Shown here: in pieces, positions 23,422 to 31,386 of the stretch
Position numbering within the stretch: position 1 is the stretch's first letter
Layout: the number at the start of each line of letters is the position of its first letter
Source: Candidatus Limnocylindrales bacterium
Lineage (GTDB): Bacteria > Desulfobacterota > Binatia > UBA1149 > CAITLU01
Assembly: GCA_035626395.1 (NCBI GenBank)
Contig: DASPNR010000002.1
Coordinates: 64,501 to 128,500 of the forward strand
DNA: 64,000 nt
Direction: 5' to 3'
Translations under genes and position numbers: made by a program
The notes under the pieces: generated by a model
The model's input: only the letters and a program-made list of their open reading frames with translations
Database searches by the model: none
Told to the model about the DNA's origin: nothing

Positions 23422-24953
23422 ACGAGCTGATCCTGCCGCTGCTGGTTCCGTTCGTGACGGCGCTCGTGCTGGCGCTCCTGCGCGGCCACCATGCACTGGA
23501 GCGCGTGCTCGCCATCCTCTCGACCGGCGGCCTGGCGCTGTTCGCCGCCTGGCTGCTGGTGACGGTGGATCGCAGCGGCCCTGCGGCGATGTTCGTCGGG
23601 GGCTGGCCGGCGCCCTACGGCATCGTCTTCGTCGCAGACCGGCTCTCGGCGCTGTTCCTGTTCGTGTCGCTGGCGGTGGCAACCGCGGTGCTCGTCTACA
23701 GCCTCTTCAGCCTGGACGAGCTGCGGCAGAACCACTTCTTCCATCCCTTCTTCCAGTTCACGCTGCTCGGCGTGAACTGGGCATTCCTGACAGGCGACCT
23801 CTTCAACCTGTTCGTCGCCTACGAGGTGATGCTGATCGGGTCCTACGGCGCCATGTCGGTAGGCGGCACGCGCGACCAGGTTCGCGAGACGATGAAGTAC
23901 CTGGCCATCAACAGCATCGGCTCGGCCTGCTTCGTTATCGGCATCGGCCTGGTCTACGCGACCACCAGTGCGCTGAACATGGCCGACATCGCTGTTCGCA
24001 GTCAGGAGCTGGCCGGACCGCAGGCGGCGGTGCTGACGGCGGGTTCGATGTTCCTGCTCATCGTGTTCCTGATGAAGGCCGCCGCGTTCCCGGTGACGTT
24101 CTGGCTGCCCGACTCCTACCCGGTCGTGCCGCCGGGCGTGATCGGATACTTCGGCGGGCTGCTCACCAAGGTCGGCGTCTACTCTCTTCTGCGCGTGTTC
24201 GTGCTGGTGCTGCGCCAGCCCGGCCACGAGCTGGCGCTCGAGATCCTGCTGTTCCTGTCGGGCCTGACGATGTTCCTGGGCGTGGTCGGCGCGATGTGCC
24301 AGTGGGAGATGCGCCGCCTGCTGTCGTGGCACATCATCAGCCAGGTCGGCTACATGATCATGGGAATCGGCATGGCAGTCACCGGACGCGTCGCCGAGCT
24401 GGCGCTGGCCGGCACGATCCTGCACGTCGTGCACAACATGCTGGTGAAGTCCTCGCTCTTCCTGGTGGGCGGAATTCTCGAGCGCATTGCCGGATCGCAG
24501 CGGCTGCTCAAGCTCGGCGGGCTCCTCGACGCCGCGCCGTGGGCCGCCGCCACCTTCCTGCTGGCCGCGCTCTCGCTGGCGGGAATCCCCCCGTTCTCGG
24601 GCTTCCTCAGCAAGGTCGTCCTGCTGCAGGCCGGCGTCGCCGGCAATCACTGGGTGGTCGTTTCCGTCTCGGTCCTCACGAGCTTCCTGACCCTGTACTC
24701 GATGGCGAAGATCTGGACCTGGGCGTTCTGGCGAGGCGATCCTGGCGAGCTGCCGCGGTCGCGTGCGCCGTGGCCGATGCTGCCGCCCGTCCTGGCCCTG
24801 GTGCTGCTTTCGGTCGCAATCGGCGTGGGCGCGACGCCAGCATTGCGATTCGCCGGCGGCGCAGCGCGCGACCTCCTCGATTCGACGGCGTACGTCAACG
24901 CAGTGTTTCCGGACCGGCACCCGGTGCTGGCGGCCGTCGAGGAAGCGCCGTGA
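23418..24953 (+). CDS. mrpD: Mrp-type Na+/H+ antiporter subunit D
   Basis: A 511-residue antiporter subunit related to NuoN/NuoM, with about 14 helices and the proton-translocation core. Visible landmarks are LLGVNWAFLTGDLFNLFVAYEVMLIGSYG, the Lys/His segments LIVFLMKAAAFPVTFWLPDSYPVVPPGVIGYFGGLLTKVG, and LSWHIISQVGYMIMG followed by LHVVHNMLVKSSLFLVGG. The Glu of AYEVM corresponds to an essential proton-pathway carboxylate. Starts GTG, 4-base overlap with mrpC. Confidence 0.94.
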   Translation: MNELILPLLVPFVTALVLALLRGHHALERVLAILSTGGLALFAAWLLVTVDRSGPAAMFVGGWPAPYGIVFVADRLSALFLFVSLAVATAVLVYSLFSLDELRQNHFFHPFFQFTLLGVNWAFLTGDLFNLFVAYEVMLIGSYGAMSVGGTRDQVRETMKYLAINSIGSACFVIGIGLVYATTSALNMADIAVRSQELAGPQAAVLTAGSMFLLIVFLMKAAAFPVTFWLPDSYPVVPPGVIGYFGGLLTKVGVYSLLRVFVLVLRQPGHELALEILLFLSGLTMFLGVVGAMCQWEMRRLLSWHIISQVGYMIMGIGMAVTGRVAELALAGTILHVVHNMLVKSSLFLVGGILERIAGSQRLLKLGGLLDAAPWAAATFLLAALSLAGIPPFSGFLSKVVLLQAGVAGNHWVVVSVSVLTSFLTLYSMAKIWTWAFWRGDPGELPRSRAPWPMLPPVLALVLLSVAIGVGATPALRFAGGAARDLLDSTAYVNAVFPDRHPVLAAVEEAP

Positions 24954-25318
24954 TCCTGCGCATCGGGTACGCGCTGCGCTACCTGTCGATCTTCCTGCGC
25001 GCGCTGATCAAGGCGAACATCGACGTGGCCAGGGTCGTGCTGACGCCCGGCATGAATTTCCGCCCCGGCTTCCTGTGCGTGCCGATGAAGGCCGAAACCG
25101 ACTTCGAGATCACCGTTCTCGCCAACTCGATCACCTTGACGCCGGGGACGATCACGGTCCACGTGGCGCGATCGCAGCGCGAGATCATCATCCATGCGCT
25201 CGACCTGGGCGACGACCCGCAAGCGGTCCGCGACGACGTCATGCAGACGCTGGAGGCCAACATCCTGGCGTTCACGCGGCCTCGCCGCAGCGCAGCCGAG
25301 GAGCGCGAACGGGCATGA
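24950..25318 (+). CDS. mrpE: Mrp-type Na+/H+ antiporter subunit E
   Basis: A 122-residue subunit starting at GTG inside the mrpD stop. MnhE landmarks: YLSIFLRALIKANIDVARVVLTP near the start, then the soluble part ITVLANSITLTPGTITVHV, followed by the HALDLG end. It is shorter than many MrpE proteins (about 160) because the N-terminal helical part is reduced. Acts in assembly and stability of the antiporter. Confidence 0.9.
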   Translation: MILRIGYALRYLSIFLRALIKANIDVARVVLTPGMNFRPGFLCVPMKAETDFEITVLANSITLTPGTITVHVARSQREIIIHALDLGDDPQAVRDDVMQTLEANILAFTRPRRSAAEERERA

Positions 25319-25590
25319 GCCAGTGGCTGAAGCTTCTGCTCGAAGGATGCATGGTGCTGCACTTTGCGGCCATGGCTATGTGCATCTACCGCCTTGTCGC
25401 CGGCCCTCTCGCCGCCGATCGTGCCATCGCGCTGGACACGCTGACGATCGTCTTCATCGGCATCGTCTCCATCCTGTGCATCGCCTGGCAATCGACGCTG
25501 TACTTCGACGCGATCTGGATCCTGACGCTGGTCGGCTTTCTCGGATCGGCCGCCATCGCCCTGTACCTGGACCGCGGGAGGATCTTCTGA
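25315..25590 (+). CDS. mrpF: Mrp-type Na+/H+ antiporter subunit F
   Basis: A 91-residue three-helix subunit starting ATG four bases before the mrpE stop ends. The MnhF signature is clear: CIYRLVAGPLAADRAIALDTLTIVFIGIV, with the Asp of DRAIALD being strongly conserved, and YFDAIWILTLVGFLGSAAIALYL. The stop overlaps the ATG of mrpG by one base. Confidence 0.92.
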   Translation: MSQWLKLLLEGCMVLHFAAMAMCIYRLVAGPLAADRAIALDTLTIVFIGIVSILCIAWQSTLYFDAIWILTLVGFLGSAAIALYLDRGRIF

Positions 25591-25964
25591 TGGGCGCCGC
25601 CGTGGTGGAGATCCTGACGGCGCTGTGCCTGATCGGCGGCACCTTCTTCACCGTGGTGGCGTGCGTGGGGCTGGTGCGCCTGCCCGACATCTATTGCCGC
25701 ATGCACGCTGCCGGCAAGGCCGGCACGCTCGGCGTTGCGCTGATGATCCTGGCCGTGGCGATCTGGTTCGCTGCCGCCGAGCCCGGCACCGCCGTGCGGG
25801 CGCTGCTGGCGATCCTTTTCCAGTTCTTCACCACGCCGGCCGCCACGCACGTGCTGTCGCGCGCCGCCTATCTCACCGGCTATCCCCGCTGCGAGCTCAC
25901 CATCGTCGACGAGCTGCGCTCACACTTTCCTGCCCATCCCTTCCCTACGCGCGGCGAGGAGTGA
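25590..25964 (+). CDS. mrpG: Mrp-type Na+/H+ antiporter subunit G
   Basis: A 124-residue three-helix subunit and the last gene of the operon. MnhG landmarks: GTFFTVVACVGLVRLPDIYCRMHAAGKAGTLGVALMIL, with RLPDxYxRMHAAGKA diagnostic, and LLAILFQFFTTPAATHVLSRAAY. The C-terminal tail is extended and soluble. Its end overlaps the convergent GT39-like gene by 20 bases, so transcripts meet here. Confidence 0.92.
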   Translation: MGAAVVEILTALCLIGGTFFTVVACVGLVRLPDIYCRMHAAGKAGTLGVALMILAVAIWFAAAEPGTAVRALLAILFQFFTTPAATHVLSRAAYLTGYPRCELTIVDELRSHFPAHPFPTRGEE

Positions 25965-27234
25965 GCGGGCGACTGCGCAGCTCGTGCGCGGCCAGCGCCG
26001 CCAGGATCGCGTAGCACGGCGCCACCGGCACCTTGAAGCGAGGGTCGCCGAACACGAGCAGCGGCACCGCGGCGCTGGCGGCCGTAACGGCTAGCAGCAG
26101 CCAGCAGCCGGCCTCCGCGCTCGGACGCGCCGCCGCGCGCCGCAGAGCCAGCACCGCTCCGGCAAGCGCCGCCAGCATGACGAGGCCGTAGTAGCCGTTG
26201 GAGATCCACGTCAGCGCCGTTCGCACGGACGGCGCCAGGAACGGGTCGGCGCCGTACGCCTCGACGGCCGCCAGACCGCCGGTGTCGTTGCGGTAGGTGA
26301 AAAACAGCTTGCGCAGGCTGAGCGCGGGCAGCTCGGCGATGTTCTCACTCGCCCACGCCAGCGCGCGCCGCGTCGTCTCGCGGTCGCGTGCCAGCTCCGC
26401 CTGCGGCCCCTGCACGTAGAACGCCTCGCTGTCGCAGTAGGACGAGAGATGGAAGTCGCCGGTGGCGCCCGGGTGGAAGCCGATGCACATGTTGTCGCCG
26501 CCATTGGTGGCCAGTGGAACGAAGGCGCCGAGCTCGCGCAGGTTGCGCAGCGTCCACGGCGTCAGCGCGATCGTCACGCCGAGGACCAGAGCCATCACGG
26601 CCGAGGCCGCGGTTCGGGCGCGGCGACGTGCCAGCAGCCAGGCCAGGGCGGCGGCGGGAATGGCCAGCACGACCTGAGGCCGCACCAGCGCGGCGGCGCC
26701 GAGCGCGGCTGCGGCCGCGACCTGCGGTGCTCCGGTCCGCGCGCGCGTCATCGCTGCCGCTTCGCAAGCAAGGAAGACGCTGAAGCAGGCGAGGTAGAGC
26801 GATTCGCTCAAGAGCGTTGCGCTGTACAGGACCAGGCTCGGCCAGCACGCGATGATCGCCCCGGCCCACGCCGCTGCCGCCGGCGCAATCATGCGCGCGG
26901 CAGCCGAGGCCACGGCCGCCGCCGTGATGCCGCCGAGCGCCGCCTGTGCAACGCCGGCCAGCAGCGGAAGCGCATCGTGCATGCCCAGAGAATCAGCCAG
27001 CCACTGCAGCGCTCCGAGCGCGTACGGATAGCCAGGGGGATAGTAGGCGGTGGGATGTCCGAACAGCGAGACGTAGCCGCGGCCGGCGGCGATGTTCTCG
27101 GCAAAGCTCTGGTAGAGCGCGGGATCGGACAGCCCCGCCGGCGGCCGATGCGCGTACAGCACCCACGCGGCACGCAGGAGGAATGCCGCCACGGCGCAGC
27201 TCCAGAGGGCGCGGCGCGTGGCGTCCGGATTCAA
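25945..27234 (-). CDS. GT39-like membrane glycosyltransferase
   Basis: A polytopic protein of about 429 residues. The first periplasmic loop has the GT-C pattern DPALYQSFAENIAAGRGYV followed by PTAYYPPGYPYALGAL, as in ArnT/PMT-like (GT39) enzymes that transfer a sugar from an isoprenoid carrier to lipid A, proteins or glycans. Around eight to ten further hydrophobic helices follow, and a conserved-looking soluble loop contains GGDNMCIGFHPGATGDF. TTG at 27234, directly after the upstream gene's stop, is taken as start; longer upstream starts read into that gene. The acceptor cannot be told from sequence. Confidence 0.8.
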   Translation of the reverse strand: MNPDATRRALWSCAVAAFLLRAAWVLYAHRPPAGLSDPALYQSFAENIAAGRGYVSLFGHPTAYYPPGYPYALGALQWLADSLGMHDALPLLAGVAQAALGGITAAAVASAAARMIAPAAAAWAGAIIACWPSLVLYSATLLSESLYLACFSVFLACEAAAMTRARTGAPQVAAAAALGAAALVRPQVVLAIPAAALAWLLARRRARTAASAVMALVLGVTIALTPWTLRNLRELGAFVPLATNGGDNMCIGFHPGATGDFHLSSYCDSEAFYVQGPQAELARDRETTRRALAWASENIAELPALSLRKLFFTYRNDTGGLAAVEAYGADPFLAPSVRTALTWISNGYYGLVMLAALAGAVLALRRAAARPSAEAGCWLLLAVTAASAAVPLLVFGDPRFKVPVAPCYAILAALAAHELRSRPLTPRRA

Positions 27235-27235
27235 T

Positions 27236-27904
27236 TCAGCTGGCTTTGAGCGCTTCGATGCGGCGTTCGATGGCGGCGCCGGGGGCTCCGGATCCTTCGA
27301 TCTCCAGGAGCTTCTGCAGTGCCGCGATGGCCGCGGCCTTGTCGCCCGCCTTCTCGGCGATCCGCGCGCGGTCGTTGAGCGCCGCCTTGCGATAGGGGCC
27401 TTCGATCTCGGCCGCACGATCGAGCACCGGCGCCGCTTCGGCTGGCCTGCCCGCCTGCTCCAGCGCGTAGGCCTTGCCCATCAGCCCGATCTGCTCGAGG
27501 TAGTCCGTTTCGGCGTTGGGGATGAACTCGTCGTAGAGCTTGATCGCTTCGTCGTAGCGCCCGCCGTCGGCGGCGAGGTTGGCGCGATAGAGAACGGCCA
27601 GCGATGCGTACGGCCCCGCATTGGCGCGGTCGCCGACGCGGCTCAGGCTGGCATCGGCGGCGCTCGGCGAATCGAACTCCAGGTTGGAGACGGCGCTGTT
27701 GAAGTCGGTGGCTGCGCTCGAGCGCGACGAGGAGAGGTAGCCGGTGACGCCGGCGATCAGCGCGATGACGGCCACGATCGCGGCCGCGCTTCCGAAGACC
27801 TGCGTGCGGTTCCTGTCGACGTACTGGCGGGCCGACCCAAACGCCTCGAAGAACGGATCGGGCTCCTTGAGCTCCTTGCGATCGAACCTGTCGGATGCAG
27901 CCAT
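27236..27904 (-). CDS. Single-pass membrane protein with TPR repeats (YfgM-like)
   Basis: A 222-residue protein with a cytoplasmic N-terminus rich in charges (DRFDRKELKEPDPFFEAFGSARQYVDRNR), one transmembrane helix (VFGSAAAIVAVIALIAGVTGYL, about residues 37-60) and a TPR domain behind it (LAVLYRANLAADGGRYDEAIKLYDEFI; GKAYALEQAGRPAEAAPVLDRAAEI). This is the layout of YfgM-type proteins, which sit near the SecYEG/PpiD translocon. Function is inferred from architecture only. It ends next to the TTG start of the GT39-like gene, so the two may be co-translated. Confidence 0.75.
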   Translation of the reverse strand: MAASDRFDRKELKEPDPFFEAFGSARQYVDRNRTQVFGSAAAIVAVIALIAGVTGYLSSSRSSAATDFNSAVSNLEFDSPSAADASLSRVGDRANAGPYASLAVLYRANLAADGGRYDEAIKLYDEFIPNAETDYLEQIGLMGKAYALEQAGRPAEAAPVLDRAAEIEGPYRKAALNDRARIAEKAGDKAAAIAALQKLLEIEGSGAPGAAIERRIEALKAS

Positions 27905-27935
27905 GCCGCGCTAATTAAAGGGGGTGCCAGGCAAA

Positions 27936-27953
27936 GCCAAACCGCAGCTTGGC
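27936..27953 (-). terminator. Weak hairpin between the DUF151 and TPR genes
   Basis: Stem GCCAA/TTGGC with an 8-base loop lies between the DUF151 stop (27961) and the TPR start (27904). Read on the minus strand it is followed by TTTGCC, so it may weakly end the DUF151 transcript. Confidence 0.3.
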
Positions 27954-27960
27954 GTTCTCA

Positions 27961-28491
27961 CTACATCTTGTACTTGAAGTCGCTGGGATCGAGCTTTTCG
28001 AGGATCTCGTCCCATTCCTCGGGTGCGACCTCCGAGAGGTCCTGAGTCACCGGAGTCTCCGGCTCGCCTTCGGCCTCGTCGCTGGCACGCGAGGCCTCGA
28101 TGACGGCGCGGGCCACGAAGATGGGGCTCTGCGTGCGCAGCGCCAGCGAGATCGCGTCGCTCGGGCGCGAGTCCAGCGTATGGCGCCGACCCGCGATATG
28201 CAGGTCGATCGAAGCGTAGAACGTGTTGTCCTTGAGCTCGGTGACGACGATGCGCTCGACGGTGGCCCCCACCTCCTCGACGACCCGCTTGAGGAGATCG
28301 TGCGTCATCGGCCGTGCCATCTTGACGCCCTCCAGCTCGGTGGCCATCGAGGTGGCTTCGAGAAGACCGATCCAGATCGGCAGCGTCACCTCGTCCTTGT
28401 CGTCCTTGAGCACCACGATCGGAGTCTTGGTGAGCGGATCGAGCGTCACGCCCCCCACCGTCATGCGGACCAGGTCTTCCTTGGCGTTCAC
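27961..28491 (-). CDS. Bifunctional nuclease domain protein (DUF151)
   Basis: A 176-residue protein of the DUF151/BFN family. Visible family features: TVGGVTLDPLTKTPIVVLKDDKDEVTLPIWIGLLEATSMATELEGV and the central TELKDNTFYASIDLHIAGRRHTLDSRPSDAISLALRTQSPIFV. The plant homologue has DNase and RNase activity, but the bacterial role is unknown. The start is GTG at 28491; an ATG at 28464 would give a shorter product and cannot be excluded. The acidic C-terminus (SEVAPEEWDEILEKLDPSDF) is like those of deltaproteobacterial members. Confidence 0.85.
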   Translation of the reverse strand: MNAKEDLVRMTVGGVTLDPLTKTPIVVLKDDKDEVTLPIWIGLLEATSMATELEGVKMARPMTHDLLKRVVEEVGATVERIVVTELKDNTFYASIDLHIAGRRHTLDSRPSDAISLALRTQSPIFVARAVIEASRASDEAEGEPETPVTQDLSEVAPEEWDEILEKLDPSDFKYKM

Positions 28492-28547
28492 GTGGGCGAA
28501 TTGTGGCCCGGTGCTCCCTGCCCGTCAACCCGACCGACGGCCCGGTG

Positions 28548-29870
28548 TCAGGTGTTGTCGGTCTCCTCTTCGGCCGTCTCTTCCTCGGCTTCGGGCGGAA
28601 TGATGCGCACGCGCCGAACCGCGCGCGGCGTCGCATCCTGGACGACGAGCGTCACGCCGTGGCCGGCCGCCAGGCGCGCGCCGCGATTGGGCATTCCGCT
28701 CGCGAGCTTGTTGCACAGGCCGCCGATCGTGGTGACACCGTCGCTTTCCTCGAGCTCCAGATCCATCTCTCGATTGATGTCGCGGATCGGAAAGTCGCCG
28801 CGCACGCTGACCGAGCCGTCGCCGAGCTCGACCAGCGCCGGCTGCATGCCTTCCTGCTCGAAGACCTCGCCGACGAGCTCATCGACCAGATCCTCGAAGG
28901 TGACCAGCCCCGAGAGCAGCCCGTGCTCGTCGACGGCAATGGCGATGCGCTGATTGTCGTCGCGCATGTACAGCAACACCTCGATGGCCGGCACCGTCTC
29001 GGGAAAGGCCTTGACCGCCCGCAGCAGCTCGCGCAGCACGATGGTGTTGCCGCGCGACATGACGCCGAGCACGTCCTTGACGCTGACGTAGCCGACGACG
29101 TTGTCGAGGTCGCCTTCATACACCGGGATGCGCGAGCGCCGGCGCTCCAGGAGGAACTTGCGGATGTCCTCGGATGTCGCATCGATGTCCAGGGCATCGA
29201 TGCGGTTGCGCGGCACGATGACCTCCGCCAGCGTCAGCTTGTCGAATTCCAGCGCACGCGAGGCAATCTCGCTGGCGTGCTCGTGGAGGGCGCCCGTTTC
29301 GGCGGCCTCCTCCACCATCTGCTGCAGCTCCTCGGTCGAGACGCGGGTCTCCATGAAGTCGGTGCGATCGGAGAACGGCCGCAGCACGAGGTTCGAGGTA
29401 GCCGTCAGCAGCCAGACCGCCGGGCGAGCCAGCCACGACAGCGCCAGCAGCGGCTTGGCCATCAGCAGCGCGTAGGCTTCGCCGCTGCGCAGCGCCAGGG
29501 ACTTCGGCACCAGCTCCCCCAGCACCAGCGACAGGAACGAGATGACGGCGACCACGATCGCGAACGCGACGGTGTCGGCGCGCTCGCCGATCCAGGAAAC
29601 GGTGGCCAGCACCGGCGACAGCTCGGCGGCGATGGTCGAGCCGCCGAAAGCGGCGGCGGCCGTGCCCACCACGGTAATGCCCACCTGAACGGTGGCCAGG
29701 AAGCGCTCGGGATTCTCCCGCAGGGATTCGAGGGCCGCGGCCCCGCCGCGCCCGAGGTCGACGAGCTGCTGCAGGCGCGTGCGGCGCAGCGAGACGATGG
29801 CGATTTCGGCCCCGGCAAAGACGCCGTTGGTCAGGATGAGGGCCAGGATGATGATGATTTCGCCGAGTAT
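28548..29870 (-). CDS. CNNM/TlyC-type membrane protein with CBS pair; probable AUA start
   Basis: A protein of about 440 residues: a CNNM (DUF21) membrane domain, two CBS domains (DIRKFLLERRRSRIPVYEGD and the following IVLRELLRAVKAFPETVPAIEVLLYMRDD) and a CorC/HlyC C-terminal domain (EESDGVTTIGGLCNKLASGMP). Family members move or regulate Mg2+ and related ions. The frame is open upstream of GTG 29684 and encodes the conserved first helix ILGEIIIILALILTNGVFAG and EIAIVSLRRTRLQQL, but contains no ATG, GTG or TTG there. AUA at 29870 fits, with AAGAGG seven bases before it. A shorter product from 29684 would lack the first helix and look broken. Confidence 0.75.
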   Translation of the reverse strand: MLGEIIIILALILTNGVFAGAEIAIVSLRRTRLQQLVDLGRGGAAALESLRENPERFLATVQVGITVVGTAAAAFGGSTIAAELSPVLATVSWIGERADTVAFAIVVAVISFLSLVLGELVPKSLALRSGEAYALLMAKPLLALSWLARPAVWLLTATSNLVLRPFSDRTDFMETRVSTEELQQMVEEAAETGALHEHASEIASRALEFDKLTLAEVIVPRNRIDALDIDATSEDIRKFLLERRRSRIPVYEGDLDNVVGYVSVKDVLGVMSRGNTIVLRELLRAVKAFPETVPAIEVLLYMRDDNQRIAIAVDEHGLLSGLVTFEDLVDELVGEVFEQEGMQPALVELGDGSVSVRGDFPIRDINREMDLELEESDGVTTIGGLCNKLASGMPNRGARLAAGHGVTLVVQDATPRAVRRVRIIPPEAEEETAEEETDNT

Positions 29871-29962
29871 GGTGTGGCCTCTTACCGAGTGGGTCCGATC
29901 GTCTTCCGCTGCTTCCGGTTGCGGCAGGCGCAGCGGCTATCCTGCCGGCGGCGCCGGCGCGC

Positions 29963-31375
29963 TCAGCTCGTGATCAGGATGTCCACTACCTTGTATAGTT
30001 GGCGCAGATTGCGGCACTCTTCGACCACGTTGCAGTGCTTGCCGTAAAGATTCATCTCGCTGTCGCCGAAGCCCCACGTGGACTTGTTCTCGGGGTTCAG
30101 CCAGATGACCTGCTTGGCCCTCTCCTGCACGTCGCGCAGCACCCAGTCCTGGGGCGCATTGTAGTTGTTGCGTGCATCGCCGAGCACGATGACGGTGGTG
30201 CGGCTGTCGATGGCTTCGATGTGGTCACGATGGAACTGCGTGAACGCGCGCCCGAAATCGGAGTGCGCGTAGACGTTGACGACGTCTCCGTTGATCGCCT
30301 TGTGGATCGCGGTCTGGATGTCGTTGTCCTTGAACAGGCGCGTGACTTCGGCGATGTCGGCGACGAAAACGTAGCTGCGCACGCGCGAGTACATGTCCTG
30401 CAGCGAATGCACGAACTGCAGCATGAAGCGTGAGACGTTGCGCACCGAGTCGGAGACGTCGCACAGGATGATGACCTGCGGCCGCTCGCGGCGCCGGTCG
30501 TCGAAGCGGATGCGGAACGGGACGCCGCCGAACTCCATCGACCGCCGCAGGGTTCCCTTGACGTCGAGGCGCCCGCGCTTGGCGTGCTTGTAGCGCACCG
30601 CCATGACGTTCTTGAGGCGTCGCGCCAGCGCCGCCACCGCGTCGCGCATCTGCTTGATCTCGGTGGGAGACAGATAGTAGAAGCTCTTCTCCAGCAGCCG
30701 CTCGCGGTCCTTCTCGCGCTCCTCGGCGCGGTGCTGCTGCTCCTTGTCCAGGCGAAGCAGGCCCTTGAGCAGGTCGTTCAGGTCCTTTCCGCGCCGCTCC
30801 AGGTACTTGCGCATCTGGTCGAGCTCGCCATCGTCGGCGCCCTCCTCTCGCATGCGCTCCAGGATGCGGTCGAAGTCCGACTGCAGCTCCCCTGCCCCGA
30901 TCATGTCGAGCATCTGCTTGCCCACACCCGGCGGCACGTAGTTGCTCTCCATCCGCGGCAGCTTTCCCGACTCCATGAGCTCGCGCAGCATGCGCTCGAT
31001 CTCGCCGGAGTCCTGCAGCGCCAGCGCCTTGGCGAGGTCGGAAATGTCGAGCTCGCCGCTCTGCAGCATCTGCGCCAGGCGCTCGAGCATGTCGCGAAGC
31101 TGTTCCTCGGTCAGACCTTCGGCCGGCGTCGAGGCTGCTGCGTTGGCGCGCACGAGATCGCCGACGCCCGAGAAGAAGACGTCGAAAAGCTCATCGTAGA
31201 CCGCGACGTCCGTGGTGCGCTTGACCATCGCCGCGCGCAGCGCGTTCTTGAAGTAGCCGCGATCGGCAAGGCCCGACAGGTGCACGGCACGCAGCGCATC
31301 CAGCGTCTCGGCGGTGGAGACGCGCACGCCGCTGCGCCGCAGCAGGCCCGCGAACTCGATGATGCGTTCTTCCAA
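29963..31375 (-). CDS. VWA domain protein of the CoxE type
   Basis: A 470-residue soluble protein with an N-terminal alpha-helical part (YFKNALRAAMVKRTTDVAVYDELFDVFF), a helical middle rich in charged residues (RRGKDLNDLLKGLLRLDKEQQHRAEER) and a C-terminal von Willebrand A domain. The metal-binding MIDAS loop reads DVSDSVRNVSRF. CoxE-like proteins work with MoxR AAA+ ATPases as chaperones for metal-cofactor enzymes such as CO dehydrogenase; the client here is unknown. The TTG start at 31375 has GGAGG five bases upstream. The moxR gene ends 11 bases upstream in the same direction. Confidence 0.88.
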   Translation of the reverse strand: MEERIIEFAGLLRRSGVRVSTAETLDALRAVHLSGLADRGYFKNALRAAMVKRTTDVAVYDELFDVFFSGVGDLVRANAAASTPAEGLTEEQLRDMLERLAQMLQSGELDISDLAKALALQDSGEIERMLRELMESGKLPRMESNYVPPGVGKQMLDMIGAGELQSDFDRILERMREEGADDGELDQMRKYLERRGKDLNDLLKGLLRLDKEQQHRAEEREKDRERLLEKSFYYLSPTEIKQMRDAVAALARRLKNVMAVRYKHAKRGRLDVKGTLRRSMEFGGVPFRIRFDDRRRERPQVIILCDVSDSVRNVSRFMLQFVHSLQDMYSRVRSYVFVADIAEVTRLFKDNDIQTAIHKAINGDVVNVYAHSDFGRAFTQFHRDHIEAIDSRTTVIVLGDARNNYNAPQDWVLRDVQERAKQVIWLNPENKSTWGFGDSEMNLYGKHCNVVEECRNLRQLYKVVDILITS

Positions 31376-31386
31376 CGCGTCCTCCC

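Noticed and set aside
20262..25964. Mrp operon genes as additional complex I (nuoL, nuoN, nuoK) genes
   Set aside because: MrpB, E, F and G subunits are present with their own signatures and the order A-B-C-D-E-F-G is that of Mrp antiporters.
28548..29684. Annotating the CNNM gene only from the GTG at 29684
   Set aside because: It would leave out the first conserved helix, although the frame encodes it intact upstream.
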